The translations under genes were made by a program, and so were the position numbers. From Rubrobacter tropicus (GTDB lineage Bacteria > Actinomycetota > Rubrobacteria > Rubrobacterales > Rubrobacteraceae), in contig NZ_CP045119.1 of assembly GCF_011492945.1 (NCBI RefSeq), forward strand, positions 2,232,001-2,296,000: DNA of 64,000 bases, written 5' to 3'. Numbering within the stretch: position 1 is the first letter of the stretch; every line of letters begins with the position of its first letter. This document shows, piece by piece, positions 19,655 to 28,331 of the stretch. Below the pieces are notes generated by a model. That model was not told where the DNA came from and made no database searches. It saw only the letters and a list, made by a program, of their open reading frames with translations.

Positions 19655-20620
19655 TCACGGTGCCGGCTCGATGCTTCTGGTCCCGGCGAGCAGGCTCAAG
19701 AACTCGAAGGCGACGTTCGCCGCGAGGAGCGACGTGATCTGGCCCGGACCGTCGTACTGCGGGTAGACCTCGACCACGTCGCAGCCGACGATGCGCAGTC
19801 CGGCAAGCCCGCGCACGAACTCCTGCGCCTCGCGGCCGGAGAAGCCTCCGATCTCCGGCGTGCCGGTGCCCGGCGCGTGGGCAGGATCCACGAAGTCCAC
19901 GTCGAACGAGACGTAGGTCTTCGCGTCGCCGACCCTCTCGCGAATAAGTCCGATCGTCTCGGGAATTCCCCGCTTCCTGACGTCGTCGGTGGTTACGAGA
20001 TCCAGGCCCAGGCTCCGCGAGGCGTCGAGATCCCCGGCGTCGTAGAGCGAACCGCGCATCCCTACCTGGATGGACCGGTCGGCACGAAGCAGGCCTTCTT
20101 CCGCCGCCCTGCGGAATACCGTCCCGTGGTTGTACTTCTTGCCGAAGTACTCGTCCCAGGTGTCGGCGTGGGAGTCGAACTGCACGAGGGCCAGAGGCCC
20201 GTGGACGGAGGCCGCCGCGCGGAGCTCCGGCAGGGCTATGGAGTGGTCGCCACCGAGGACTATGGGAACTACGCCGGCGCGGTGTATCTCCTCGAGGCCT
20301 CCCTTGATGGTCTCGTAGCTCTCCTCTATGAAGCCAGGAACCACGGGCACGTCGCCAAAGTCTATGACGGACAGGTGATCGAAGATGGAGATACGCTGGG
20401 ATGGGTTGTAGGGCCTCAGGAGGTGGGAGATGCTGCGGATGCTCTCCGGCCCGAAGCGGGCGCCGGCCCGAAAAGAAGCGCCGGTATCGAAGGGGACCCC
20501 GACGACTGCGGCGTCGGCGTTCTCGAGGTCGCGCACGTTCGGAAGCCGCATGAACGTGCGCACGCCCGAGAAGCGCGGGATCGCGAAGGAATCGGCGGGT
20601 TCGTAGCGGGTCGTGCTCAT
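19655..20620 (-). CDS. speB: Agmatinase-type ureohydrolase
   Basis: 321 residues from the ATG at 20620, preceded by GGGGAGGAAG. Metal-binding motifs are VLGGDHSIALPE, VQFDSHADTWDEYFG and YVSFDVDFVDPAHAPGTGTPE, the canonical agmatinase/guanidinobutyrase set. The protein is closer to classical SpeB than the ureohydrolase at 15261. It is the first gene of a minus-strand operon (ureohydrolase, permease, two SDRs, remnant, second ureohydrolase) and is divergent from the PucR-type regulator. A longer open frame to 20986 overlaps the regulator gene and is rejected. The symbol is by similarity; agmatine is not proven as substrate. Confidence 0.85.
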   Translation of the reverse strand: MSTTRYEPADSFAIPRFSGVRTFMRLPNVRDLENADAAVVGVPFDTGASFRAGARFGPESIRSISHLLRPYNPSQRISIFDHLSVIDFGDVPVVPGFIEESYETIKGGLEEIHRAGVVPIVLGGDHSIALPELRAAASVHGPLALVQFDSHADTWDEYFGKKYNHGTVFRRAAEEGLLRADRSIQVGMRGSLYDAGDLDASRSLGLDLVTTDDVRKRGIPETIGLIRERVGDAKTYVSFDVDFVDPAHAPGTGTPEIGGFSGREAQEFVRGLAGLRIVGCDVVEVYPQYDGPGQITSLLAANVAFEFLSLLAGTRSIEPAP

Positions 20621-20834
20621 CTTCCTCCCCGATCCGGCAAACCGACGACGGCGCCACAAGGGTCCGTCCGTCTCAATCTTTCTGTTGCTCCGGATATACC
20701 GGCAAGGGCCCGGGTTCCGGCCACAGGTCTCACCCCAAGTCTTCTTGCCGCATTCTGTCCCCGAGGGCTCTGCGACGCAATACTCCGGGTGTATAAATTT
20801 GAACAATTGTCTCATACGGTAGTATGAAAGGGTC
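20621..20834. promoter_or_regulatory. Divergent promoter region with two palindromes
   Basis: 214 bases between the ureohydrolase operon and the pucR-type gene. It is AT-richer than its surroundings near 20790-20827. It holds the 8-base perfect palindrome ACAATTGT at 20803-20810, and TCATAC (20812-20817) with GTATGA (20822-20827) around a 4-base spacer. A TATAAA hexamer lies at 20792-20797. These are candidate operator and promoter elements for the PucR regulator acting on both directions; the assignment is inference. Confidence 0.5.
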
Positions 20835-22361
20835 ATGACCGTTACGGTGTCAGAGTTGCTGGAGATGCCAGATCTGAGGACGCGGGTTTTCGCGGGTGAG
20901 TCCGGGCTCGGGCGGCCCGTAAGCTGGGCGCACGTCTGCGAGTTACCTGATCCGACGGAGTATCTCGCTTCAGGCGAGTTGCTCATGACGGTGGGTTACA
21001 CCGTCCCTGAGGGTGGCGGGGCGCAGGTCTCGTACGTGGAGCGCCTGGTGGATGCGGGGCTCAGCGGGCTTCTGATCGCGGAGAAGATGCACGCGCCGGC
21101 GTTATCGGAGGAGATGTCCGAAGCGGCGGATCGCCTCTCGTTTCCGGTGCTGCTCACGGCCTACGACGTTCCTTTCACCGCGATCTCGCGGGCCGTGGCG
21201 GAGGCGAACCGGGGTGGTGAGCACGCGAGGCTCGTGCAGGCGGTGAGGGTCTACGAGACGGCGCGCCTGGCGGTGAGTGGAAGCTCTTTCGGCAAGAGCC
21301 TGATGGCGCGCCTCGGCGAGGTTACGCGCTGCGAGCTTTTCGTGCTCGACCCGGAACGGGGACGCTCGCTGTTGCCCGACGTACCCGGGGCGCCCCTCGG
21401 CGTCACCGAAGCGCTCACGCAAGAGGTCAGGAGCAGGTCCCAGCCCATGCCCGCCGTGCTGCGCCTGGGCGTGGGTCCCCGACAGGCCATTGCGCTGCAC
21501 GTTCCGGCCTCCAGGCCGGCGGCGCTGGTCGCGATCTCCGGGGCAGATGTCTCCCCGGACCTGTCTGTACTGCGTCACGTGGCGACCGTTGCGGCCCTGG
21601 AGGTCGAGAAGAGGATCGCGGACAGCGAGCGAAGGCGACGTCTGGGAGCGGAGCTTCTGGCCGGGCTTGTGGACGGCCGTATTGGCACCGAGACGGCATC
21701 TCATCTGCTCTCCGAATGGGGGCTGGCCGAGGAGCCGCGAGTCCTGGCAACGTGCGACGGAGAAGGCGGGTCGGACGGAAGGGCAGATCTACACGTGCGG
21801 CTGGAGGACAGGGGCATCCCCCACCTGCTATTGCGCCGCGCCCTTCTGACGGCGTTACTTCCGGCCACGACCGGGGCGATCGATGCATTCCGCGAAGAAG
21901 TGGACGAAGTGTACCCGGTAGGATTGAGCGATCCCCTGTTGAGCCCATCGCGCGTTCCGGACGCCTATCGCGAGGCCCGTTGGGCCCTGGAGAGCGTGAG
22001 GGCCTCCGGTGGACGGGTGGCCAGGTACGGCGACGCCACGTTCTCGCCGTTCCTGCCAAGAGACCTCGACGAGTCGGGGCGGGTGGTACAGCACGTGCTC
22101 GGGACAATTCTGGCCTACGACGCGTCGCACGGCTCCCAGCTCGTGGCGTCGTTGGCCACCTTTCTCCGGCGGAATCGTTCCTGGAGGCGGGCGGCGGAGG
22201 AACTGCACGTACACAAACAGACGCTCGTTTACAGGATGCGCCGCGTCGAGGAGTTGACGGGCCGACGGCTGGACCGGACGGAGGACGTCGCTGAGTTATG
22301 GTTCGCGCTCAAGGCCGCGCAGGCCTCGGGAATGCTCAACACCGCTGGCGAACGTGGATGA
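20835..22361 (+). CDS. PucR family transcriptional regulator
   Basis: 508 residues. The N-terminal PucR domain (VTVSELLEMPDLRTRVFAG...LLMTVGYTVP) is followed by a central GGDEF-like/CdaR region, and the C-terminal helix-turn-helix is SWRRAAEELHVHKQTLVYRM with RRVEELTGRRLDRTEDVAE, the HTH_30 signature. Members usually activate purine, allantoin, GABA or guanidine-related catabolic genes. It is divergent from the ureohydrolase operon, so it most probably controls it. Start ATG at 20835 with AAAGGG close upstream. Confidence 0.9.
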   Translation: MTVTVSELLEMPDLRTRVFAGESGLGRPVSWAHVCELPDPTEYLASGELLMTVGYTVPEGGGAQVSYVERLVDAGLSGLLIAEKMHAPALSEEMSEAADRLSFPVLLTAYDVPFTAISRAVAEANRGGEHARLVQAVRVYETARLAVSGSSFGKSLMARLGEVTRCELFVLDPERGRSLLPDVPGAPLGVTEALTQEVRSRSQPMPAVLRLGVGPRQAIALHVPASRPAALVAISGADVSPDLSVLRHVATVAALEVEKRIADSERRRRLGAELLAGLVDGRIGTETASHLLSEWGLAEEPRVLATCDGEGGSDGRADLHVRLEDRGIPHLLLRRALLTALLPATTGAIDAFREEVDEVYPVGLSDPLLSPSRVPDAYREARWALESVRASGGRVARYGDATFSPFLPRDLDESGRVVQHVLGTILAYDASHGSQLVASLATFLRRNRSWRRAAEELHVHKQTLVYRMRRVEELTGRRLDRTEDVAELWFALKAAQASGMLNTAGERG

Positions 22362-22425
22362 AAACGCAGGGTTCTTCGAGGCCGCGCGGCGTATCGGATA
22401 CGGGTCCCAGGCTTACGGGCGAGTG

Positions 22426-23100
22426 CTAGCCGCGCAGGTGGGCCAGCACCGCCAGCACGCGGCGGTGGTCGGCCTCGCCCTGGGGAAGCCCGAGCTTGCC
22501 GAAGATGCTCTTCACGTGCTTCTCCACGGCGCCCCCGGTGATGAAGAGCGCCTTCGCTATCGCCTGGTTGGTACGTCCCTCGGCCACGAGGGCCAAGACC
22601 TCGCCCTCGCGCGGGGTGAGGGAGGCGAGGCCTTCGTTGTGCTTCCTTCGGGCCAGGAGCTGGCCCACCACCTCCGGATCGAGCACGGTCCCACCGGCGC
22701 CCACGGTCTCGAGCGCCGAGACGAACTCGGCGACGTCGGCCACGCGGTCCTTGAGCAGGTAGCCCGTGCCCTCCATCCCGGACTCGAGCAGTTCCCTGCC
22801 GTAGCGTTCCTCGACGTACTGGGAGAGCACCAGCACCGGGAGGCCGGGCCTGCGCCTCCTCGCCTCCAGGGCGGCCTTGAGGCCCTCGTCTTTGAAGCCC
22901 GGCGGCATGCGCACGTCCACGACGGCCACGTCGGGGGGTTGCTCCTCGATGATCCTCAAGAGGCCCGGCCCGTCGCCCGCCTCGGCGATGACCCGGTGAC
23001 CGGCGTCGGTTATGAGGCGCGCGATGCCCGCCCGCAAGAGCCCCGAGTCCTCGGCGATCGCGACCCTCAGGGATGCTTTCCTCGCGGCGTCCTCAGCCAT
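22426..23100 (-). CDS. NarL-type response regulator
   Basis: 224 residues. The receiver domain begins LRVAIAEDSGLLRAGIARLI, with the phospho-acceptor Asp in PDVAVVDVRMPP and the conserved Lys in GYLLKDRVAD. The LuxR-type helix-turn-helix is LTPREGEVLALVAEGRTNQAIAKALF. Its ATG lies 8 bases inside the end of the kinase gene, so the pair is translationally coupled and forms one two-component system. Target genes are not evident. It converges with the pucR-type gene. Confidence 0.94.
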   Translation of the reverse strand: MAEDAARKASLRVAIAEDSGLLRAGIARLITDAGHRVIAEAGDGPGLLRIIEEQPPDVAVVDVRMPPGFKDEGLKAALEARRRRPGLPVLVLSQYVEERYGRELLESGMEGTGYLLKDRVADVAEFVSALETVGAGGTVLDPEVVGQLLARRKHNEGLASLTPREGEVLALVAEGRTNQAIAKALFITGGAVEKHVKSIFGKLGLPQGEADHRRVLAVLAHLRG

Positions 23101-24445
23101 CGCCTCGTTCCTCCCACGGCAGCTCCGCGCGCACCCTGGTTGGGCCGCCGGCGGGGCTCTCGACCGTCAGGCGGCCGTCGAGGACCACCGCGCGGTCAGC
23201 CAGCCCCTTGAGGCCTGCGCCCGCGGGGTCTGCCCCCCCGACGCCGTCGTCCCCGACCTCCACCACCAGGAGGTCCCGCCGGTCCTCTCCGCCCACCGCG
23301 CCCCTCTCCCGCCGTGCCAGGACGCGGGCCTCGGAGGCGCCCGAGTGCTTGGCGACGTTCGCCAGGGCCTCAGCGATCACGAAGTAGGCCGTGATCTCGG
23401 CCGCCTCCGGCGGACGTTCGTCGAGGTCCACCACCACCGAGGTGGGCACAGGGGAGCGGTGCGCCAGCGCGGAGACCGCCGCGTCGAGGCCCCTGTCGGT
23501 GAGGACCGCCGGGTGGATGCCCCGGATGAGGTCCCGGATCTCGGCCAGGGCGCGCTTGGCCTCCTCGTGCGCCTCCCCCACGAGCTCCGTCGCCCGCTCG
23601 ACCTCGGGGTCCCCCCCGGGACTTCCCTCCAGCTTCTGACGGGCCATGCCGAGCGCCATCGCCAACGAGACGAGGCGCTGCTGGGCCCCGTCGTGCAGGT
23701 CGCGCTCTATTCTGCGCCGCTCTGCGATGGCGGCCTCCACGGCCTTCGAGCGGCCCTCCGTGAGCGCCTCTACCCGCCTGTCCAGCGCCTCGCGCCTGCG
23801 GGGTCCGAGCAAGGCCCGGCCCAGCGAGACGTGCGCCCGGCAGGCCTGCGGGACGAAGGCCGCTGCGGCCGCCATGACCACGAGGCCGACGAACGTGACC
23901 ACCAACGCCTTGGGCACGGTGTCCGCCACGAAGGCGTTCGTCGCGACTATGGCCACGCCTTCGGGGAGCGCCCAGAACCACAGCGGGTAGCTGACCAGAA
24001 CCGCCGAAAAGGCCAGGACCAGGACGACGACGGTCTCGACCAGGCCGATGGGGAGCAGCAGGAGCAGGTAGAGCAGGCCGCGCCACAGCGCGGGGTCCGC
24101 CGCCCGGGCCCGCGCGCGGGCGAGGAACGAGCCGCGGGGCAGGGGACGATGGGGGGAGGAGATGCAGGCGCCCAGCAGCGCTGACAGGCGCCGCCGCTCG
24201 ACGTCCGTGCCCAGGATGCACGCCAGCGTGGCGAGGGCGAGGATGGGCAGCCCTACCCAGACGACCGCCAGCGGAAGGCCGGCCAACAGCGCCACGGCCA
24301 CCACGAAGAACCAGAAGAGACCGAGGGGGAGGCTGGAAAGCAAGAAGAGCGTCGAGAGCAAGGCCCGGACGAGGGGCCGTCCGCGGGGCGTACCCTCCCG
24401 GCCGAAACCTTCGTCTGCCGCCGCGGCTTCTTCAGTATGGTACAT
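23093..24445 (-). CDS. NarL-type sensor histidine kinase
   Basis: 450 residues from the ATG at 24445, with GAGGAGGG upstream. The N-terminal half has at least four membrane helices in two groups (LSTLFLLSSLPLGLFWFFVV; LLYLLLLLPIGLVETVVVLV) resembling the Actinobacterial putative sensor domain. The HisKA_3 box is ERRRIERDLHDGAQQRLVSL, and the ATPase region has AEALANVAKHSGASEARV and DDGVGGADPAGAGLKGLADR. The ligand is unknown. The gene follows the broken CPBP gene, whose frame runs into it; I keep the start at 24445 because of the Shine-Dalgarno. Confidence 0.9.
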   Translation of the reverse strand: MYHTEEAAAADEGFGREGTPRGRPLVRALLSTLFLLSSLPLGLFWFFVVAVALLAGLPLAVVWVGLPILALATLACILGTDVERRRLSALLGACISSPHRPLPRGSFLARARARAADPALWRGLLYLLLLLPIGLVETVVVLVLAFSAVLVSYPLWFWALPEGVAIVATNAFVADTVPKALVVTFVGLVVMAAAAAFVPQACRAHVSLGRALLGPRRREALDRRVEALTEGRSKAVEAAIAERRRIERDLHDGAQQRLVSLAMALGMARQKLEGSPGGDPEVERATELVGEAHEEAKRALAEIRDLIRGIHPAVLTDRGLDAAVSALAHRSPVPTSVVVDLDERPPEAAEITAYFVIAEALANVAKHSGASEARVLARRERGAVGGEDRRDLLVVEVGDDGVGGADPAGAGLKGLADRAVVLDGRLTVESPAGGPTRVRAELPWEERGDG

Positions 24446-24599
24446 GGGATCCCTCCTCTCCCCGTAGTTTACGCGGCTCGCCGCCCAAGGTTCTCCGCCC
24501 CAGAGGTTTGCCGTCACGCCTCCCGCGTCCCTGGGTGATCGACGCGTTGGCCGGCCACCACACGGGCGACGGGAACACCGCCAGGCTCCTTGCCGGCCC

Positions 24600-25534
24600 C
24601 TCCTTGGGTTGGTCCTCGAGGGGCCGCCGTAGCCGAGCCTCCCGCGGGTCGCAAGGGTGAGCACCAGGGCCAGGGCGCCGTAGCCGATCACGGCCCCGTG
24701 AGCACGTCCCTCGAGGGTCGAGGGTGGTGAACGTGGCGGCGAGCAGCAGCGACGCGAAGGTGTTGTTGGACGCGTGGATCACGATGGCCAGCGGCAGGCT
24801 CTCCCGCGTCCTGTTGAAGACCCAGGTGATGACGACGCTGAGCGTTACGCAAAGGAGGAAGAACAGCAGGACGGTGCGCGGGTTGGCCCGCCGATCCCCG
24901 CCCCCACTCGGTCAGGAACAAAGGGGCGTGCCACCCAGCCCACAGCAGCGACAGGATCAGGGTTCCCACGAGGGGGCCGTGCTGCCGCTGGTGGCGCACC
25001 AGGGCGAAATCGCGCCATCCCGGCTCCTCCGCCAGCCCCGTGGTCACCATCTGGAGCGCGAAGAACGGCACGTAAACGAGGAACAGCTCCAGCGGTGGGA
25101 GGCGCAACCCCGCGGCCGCCCCGGGCATCAGCAGGGTGCCGGCCACGATGACCGTTGGGACGGCGATCATGGCGAAGGCGTACCACCTCCAGCCGACGCC
25201 CCACCGGAACAGCCTCCCCGCCAGCGCCTGAGGCCCGGCCTCCCCTCGGCCAGGGCAGTGACGATGAACGCCGCCCCAAAGGCCCGAGGTAGGCGCCGAG
25301 GAGGATACCGGCCAGTTGCCCGACAAGCTCCTCTGGCCCCACGAACGGGGGCAAGGAAATGTGCACGACACCCAGGCCGTACTGGGAGAGCACGTAGGGC
25401 AGCCAGGCCAACCAGCTCAGGCCGTACGCCAGGGCGTAGAAGCTGACCAAACCGTGGCGGCGCGCGAACGCCCCCGGGCCGCGGGCACGGTCCGTCGAAC
25501 CGTGCCCGGGTTCCTCTTTACTCGTGTTCCGCAT
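24600..25534 (-). pseudogene. CPBP family membrane protease, frameshifted
   Basis: Reading from an ATG at 25534 with GAGGAG upstream, the protein is spread over several frames. The start is FYALAYGLSWLAWLPYVLSQ. Then AEEPGWRDFALVRHQ and LLWAGWHAPLFLTEWG give the CPBP (Abi/CaaX-type) glutamic protease motifs. Next is FFLLCVTLSVVITWVFN with IHASNNTFASLLL, and finally VIGYGALALVLTLATRG. Each join can be repaired by adding a single G in a short G run (near 25275, 25225, 24885 and 24690). The gene may be a real pseudogene or intact in vivo with sequencing errors. CPBP proteins are intramembrane endopeptidases. Confidence 0.75.
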
Positions 25535-25740
25535 GGTTGCTCCTCTCGTTCGTTGTCGGCCATAAGCGTAGGTCCCGGAGAGCCGCCGGCCAATGGGGAT
25601 GCCGGGAGACTTTGGGGTAGGGATAACCCCACCCCGCATCGGCGGAGTCGGTCCCCAGCGTCGTCGTAGGACAACGCGCCGGGTCGACGGAGCACCAGGG
25701 CCAACCGCGGGGCGCCGGGCCACGGCCGTACACGGCCCGC

Positions 25741-26821
25741 TACACCGTCCACACGCCGGACGGCCCAAAGCGCAGGACCATCTACGGCAAAAAGCACCGA
25801 GAGGTCGAAAGCAAGCTAAACGAGGCGCGTGCCAACGCAGATAAGGGGATCTTCTTCGACGCCGACGACTTCAAGGTGGCCGAGTGGCTCGATTCGTGGC
25901 TCCGCGATTGCCTCAAGCCGCTCGTCGACGCCGGCAAGATGACGCACAGCACCTTCATCCGCTACGAGGGCATCGCGAACAACCATCTCAAGCCGGCGCT
26001 CGGTCCCCGCAAGCTCAAGGATCTCACGCGCGCCGAAGTCCGGTGGCTCTACAACGAGAAGGGCAAGACGCTCTCCGCGCGATCCGTCGACTACGTCCAC
26101 GTCACCTTGCAGAAGGCTCTCTCGCAAGCCGTGCGCGACGACCTGATCTACCGCAATGTCGCGGAAGGCGAGCGGCCCCGTAGCAGCCGCGAGAGACGGT
26201 CGGACGGCGTTAAGGCGCTCTCCCCCGTCCAGGTACGCGTCCTGCTCGACGCCGCGCGGGGCACGCGTAACGAGGCGCTGTACGTCGTCGCCCTGCACAC
26301 CGGCTTGCGTCAGGGCGAGTTGTTGGGGCTCAAGTGGTCCGACGTGGACCTCGACGCGGGCAAACTGTCCGTGCGCCGTGCCCTCAAGGTCACCGACCAC
26401 GGCCTAGATTTCGGCCCCACGAAGAACAAGGCGAGCCGCCGGCGTGCCCCTCAACAAGACCGCGGCGGCTGCTCTGCGGGCTCACAGGGCGCGTCAGAAC
26501 GAAGAGCGCATCGCAGCGCGGATCTGGCGCGACGCCGATCTAGTCTTCCCGAACCGCGTAGGCGGCCCGATGGACCACAACAACCTGTACTACCGAGACT
26601 ACAAGACGCTCCTAAAGCGCGTCGGGCTCGACGGCTACACGTTCCACGCGCTGCGTCACACGTTCGCCACGGCGCTATTCAACCAGGGCAAGCACCCCAA
26701 GCGCGTCCAATCGCTGCTAGGTCACTCGTCGATCACGCAGACGATGGACACCTACTCGCACCTGATAGACGACATAGGCGGCGACGCGGTAGACGGGCTC
26801 GATGAGATGTTCGGAGGCTGA
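25741..26821 (+). pseudogene. Tyrosine recombinase (phage-type integrase), degraded
   Basis: The coding signal starts YTVHTPDGPKRRTIYGKKHRE and continues through an AP2-like/SAM-like N-terminal arm (VAEWLDSWLRDCLKPLVDAG). The catalytic domain has HTGLRQGELLGLKWSDVDL (Arg I), HALRHTFATALF (His-x-x-Arg), LLGHSSITQTMDTYSHL (His and Tyr nucleophile). A frame change near 26440 separates ASRR from the continuing VPLNKTAAAAL. Upstream of 25741 the frame has no ATG, GTG or TTG start back to a stop at 25624, so the N-terminus is also damaged. It points toward tRNA-His at 28216 and is the likely integrase of the element that used that tRNA. Confidence 0.85.
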
Positions 26822-26828
26822 ACGAAGG

Positions 26829-28091
26829 CTAGGAATGATACTTTAGTGCTCGATCCATCAGCCAGCGCCTTCTACGCAATATCGACATATCTGCAAGGGG
26901 AAGTTGCATCATCTCGGCGACTTCCCCGATGCTGGCGAAGTCGGGAGCACTGAAAACGTGGAAGAGTAGTACGCGTTCCACGTAGCGCTTCAGTTGGTAG
27001 AGCGACGTTTCTATGTCTTCGGGCGCAAAACCGGCATGAACGGTTCTGTTTCGATACTTCATCAGATGCTTGAGCACTTGTCGGTGAAAATCGCGCTCGT
27101 CTCGATGCCAGAAGAACAACGCTCGCTTAACGGTAGTATCGTTGGGCGCGTTCGTGGTATCTGTAAGATATTCGAGTAGGCTCCACAATTGTACGAAGGC
27201 GCTATTCCACTCGCGACTATCCAGAATCCTTGTGTATCGCGTTATGGCGCCTTCTATATCTTGCCTATATTGGCTCTTAGACAAGTATTTACGGACAAGT
27301 TTCTCGAAATCGCGTAGCTCATCTTGTGCGTTGTGCAGGTTCAAATTCTTAAGCGGCTCGACGTATCCGGGGTCATACCAGTAGCTCTCAGTGGCGAGCC
27401 TGCCGTCAGGCTCGTGCAGGGAGTGTATGGGTCCCAGGTGCAGCACGTTTACCGGCTTGCGCTTCCCCATTGACGTTCGCGCAGCTTTGTTGAGACGCAA
27501 ATTCCAGATACCTCGAAGAAGGTCTAGCGCCCCAATTGACTGTTCGTACGCGGCGCTTATGGAGCGAGCGCGGACGGAGACTCGGACCGGCGAGTACCCG
27601 TTGAACATCGACCACCACTTAGGAGGCTCTCCGAAAATATCGCGTCTACCAAGCTCCCTGGCTTTCTCGTGCTCTGTAGCAAAACGCTTTGGAAGATATC
27701 TGCCGAACGTGATCCGATGCCCCGAGACACTGGTGTTTCTGAGTGGGTTAGGCGGCCTAATCGAAATGCTGGTAGCCAGCACGAACCGACGTTCATCGAG
27801 TTCCTGGAAAGCACCTTCGCGCCTGTTTATCTCGGCAATAAGCGCGTCAGAGGTCATGTCATCGACGCGCCCCAGCGCGAGGACCGACCTATAGATGATT
27901 CGGCTCCGATCAGTTTCGGTCATGTCGTGCGCAAACTTGACGCAAGAATGCAGAACGGCGGTAACGTCTTCAAACGGGTTCCATCCCTCGAAGCCCTCGA
28001 ACTCCCCCGTATCCTCGTTGCGCTTTCGGCTAACTTCTAGCTCTTGAAGCAACAGTTTGACATCGTATTCCCCAGCCCACTTAGCGCACAT
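26829..28091 (-). CDS. Unknown protein with HEPN-like C-terminus
   Basis: 420 residues from the ATG at 28091, which has GGGGAGAG upstream. I do not recognise the N-terminal 270 residues. The last third is helical, with LWSLLEYLTDT and the sequence LMKYRNRTVHAGFAPEDIE; the R-N-x-x-x-H at about 347-352 matches the R-x4-6-H ribonuclease motif of HEPN domains, in an ApeA-like setting. HEPN proteins are often antiphage or toxin RNases. A 60-base sample (27001-27060) is 50% GC, far below the neighbours, which suggests transfer. It lies between the integrase and tRNA-His, where cargo genes usually sit. Function is inference. Confidence 0.6.
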   Translation of the reverse strand: MCAKWAGEYDVKLLLQELEVSRKRNEDTGEFEGFEGWNPFEDVTAVLHSCVKFAHDMTETDRSRIIYRSVLALGRVDDMTSDALIAEINRREGAFQELDERRFVLATSISIRPPNPLRNTSVSGHRITFGRYLPKRFATEHEKARELGRRDIFGEPPKWWSMFNGYSPVRVSVRARSISAAYEQSIGALDLLRGIWNLRLNKAARTSMGKRKPVNVLHLGPIHSLHEPDGRLATESYWYDPGYVEPLKNLNLHNAQDELRDFEKLVRKYLSKSQYRQDIEGAITRYTRILDSREWNSAFVQLWSLLEYLTDTTNAPNDTTVKRALFFWHRDERDFHRQVLKHLMKYRNRTVHAGFAPEDIETSLYQLKRYVERVLLFHVFSAPDFASIGEVAEMMQLPLADMSILRRRRWLMDRALKYHS

Positions 28092-28215
28092 TGGCTTGGC
28101 TCTCCCCAGTGGTTCCCGGCCCGGTGATGTACAGGTGATGTATTTCGTCGCCCGGCAACTCGACCACACTTACTACTCATCCGCGTATTCGGCTTATGTA
28201 TGCGGGATTAGAGGG

Positions 28216-28290
28216 GGTGACCGACGGGGCTCGAACCCGCGACCTTCGGAGCCACAATCCGATGCTCTACCTGACTGAGCTACGGCCACC
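28216..28290 (-). tRNA. tRNA-His (anticodon GTG)
   Basis: Minus-strand acceptor GTGGCCG pairs with CGGTCAC, with an extra G at -1 opposite a C73 discriminator, the histidine identity pair. The anticodon arm TCGGA-TTGTGGC-TCCGA gives anticodon GTG. The T arm is GCGGG-TTCGAGC-CCCGT, its last pair a G-T wobble. CCA is not encoded. A degenerate copy of its 3' half lies at 14984-15027, and an integrase lies just beyond its 3' end. Confidence 0.96.
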
Positions 28291-28331
28291 AAGCGCAGGG
28301 CGATTCTACCAGGAAAAGGGGCGGCGCAAAG

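Noticed and set aside
20621-20986. N-terminal extension of the first ureohydrolase
   Set aside because: It would overlap the pucR gene and the promoter, lacks family similarity, and the ATG at 20620 has a strong Shine-Dalgarno.
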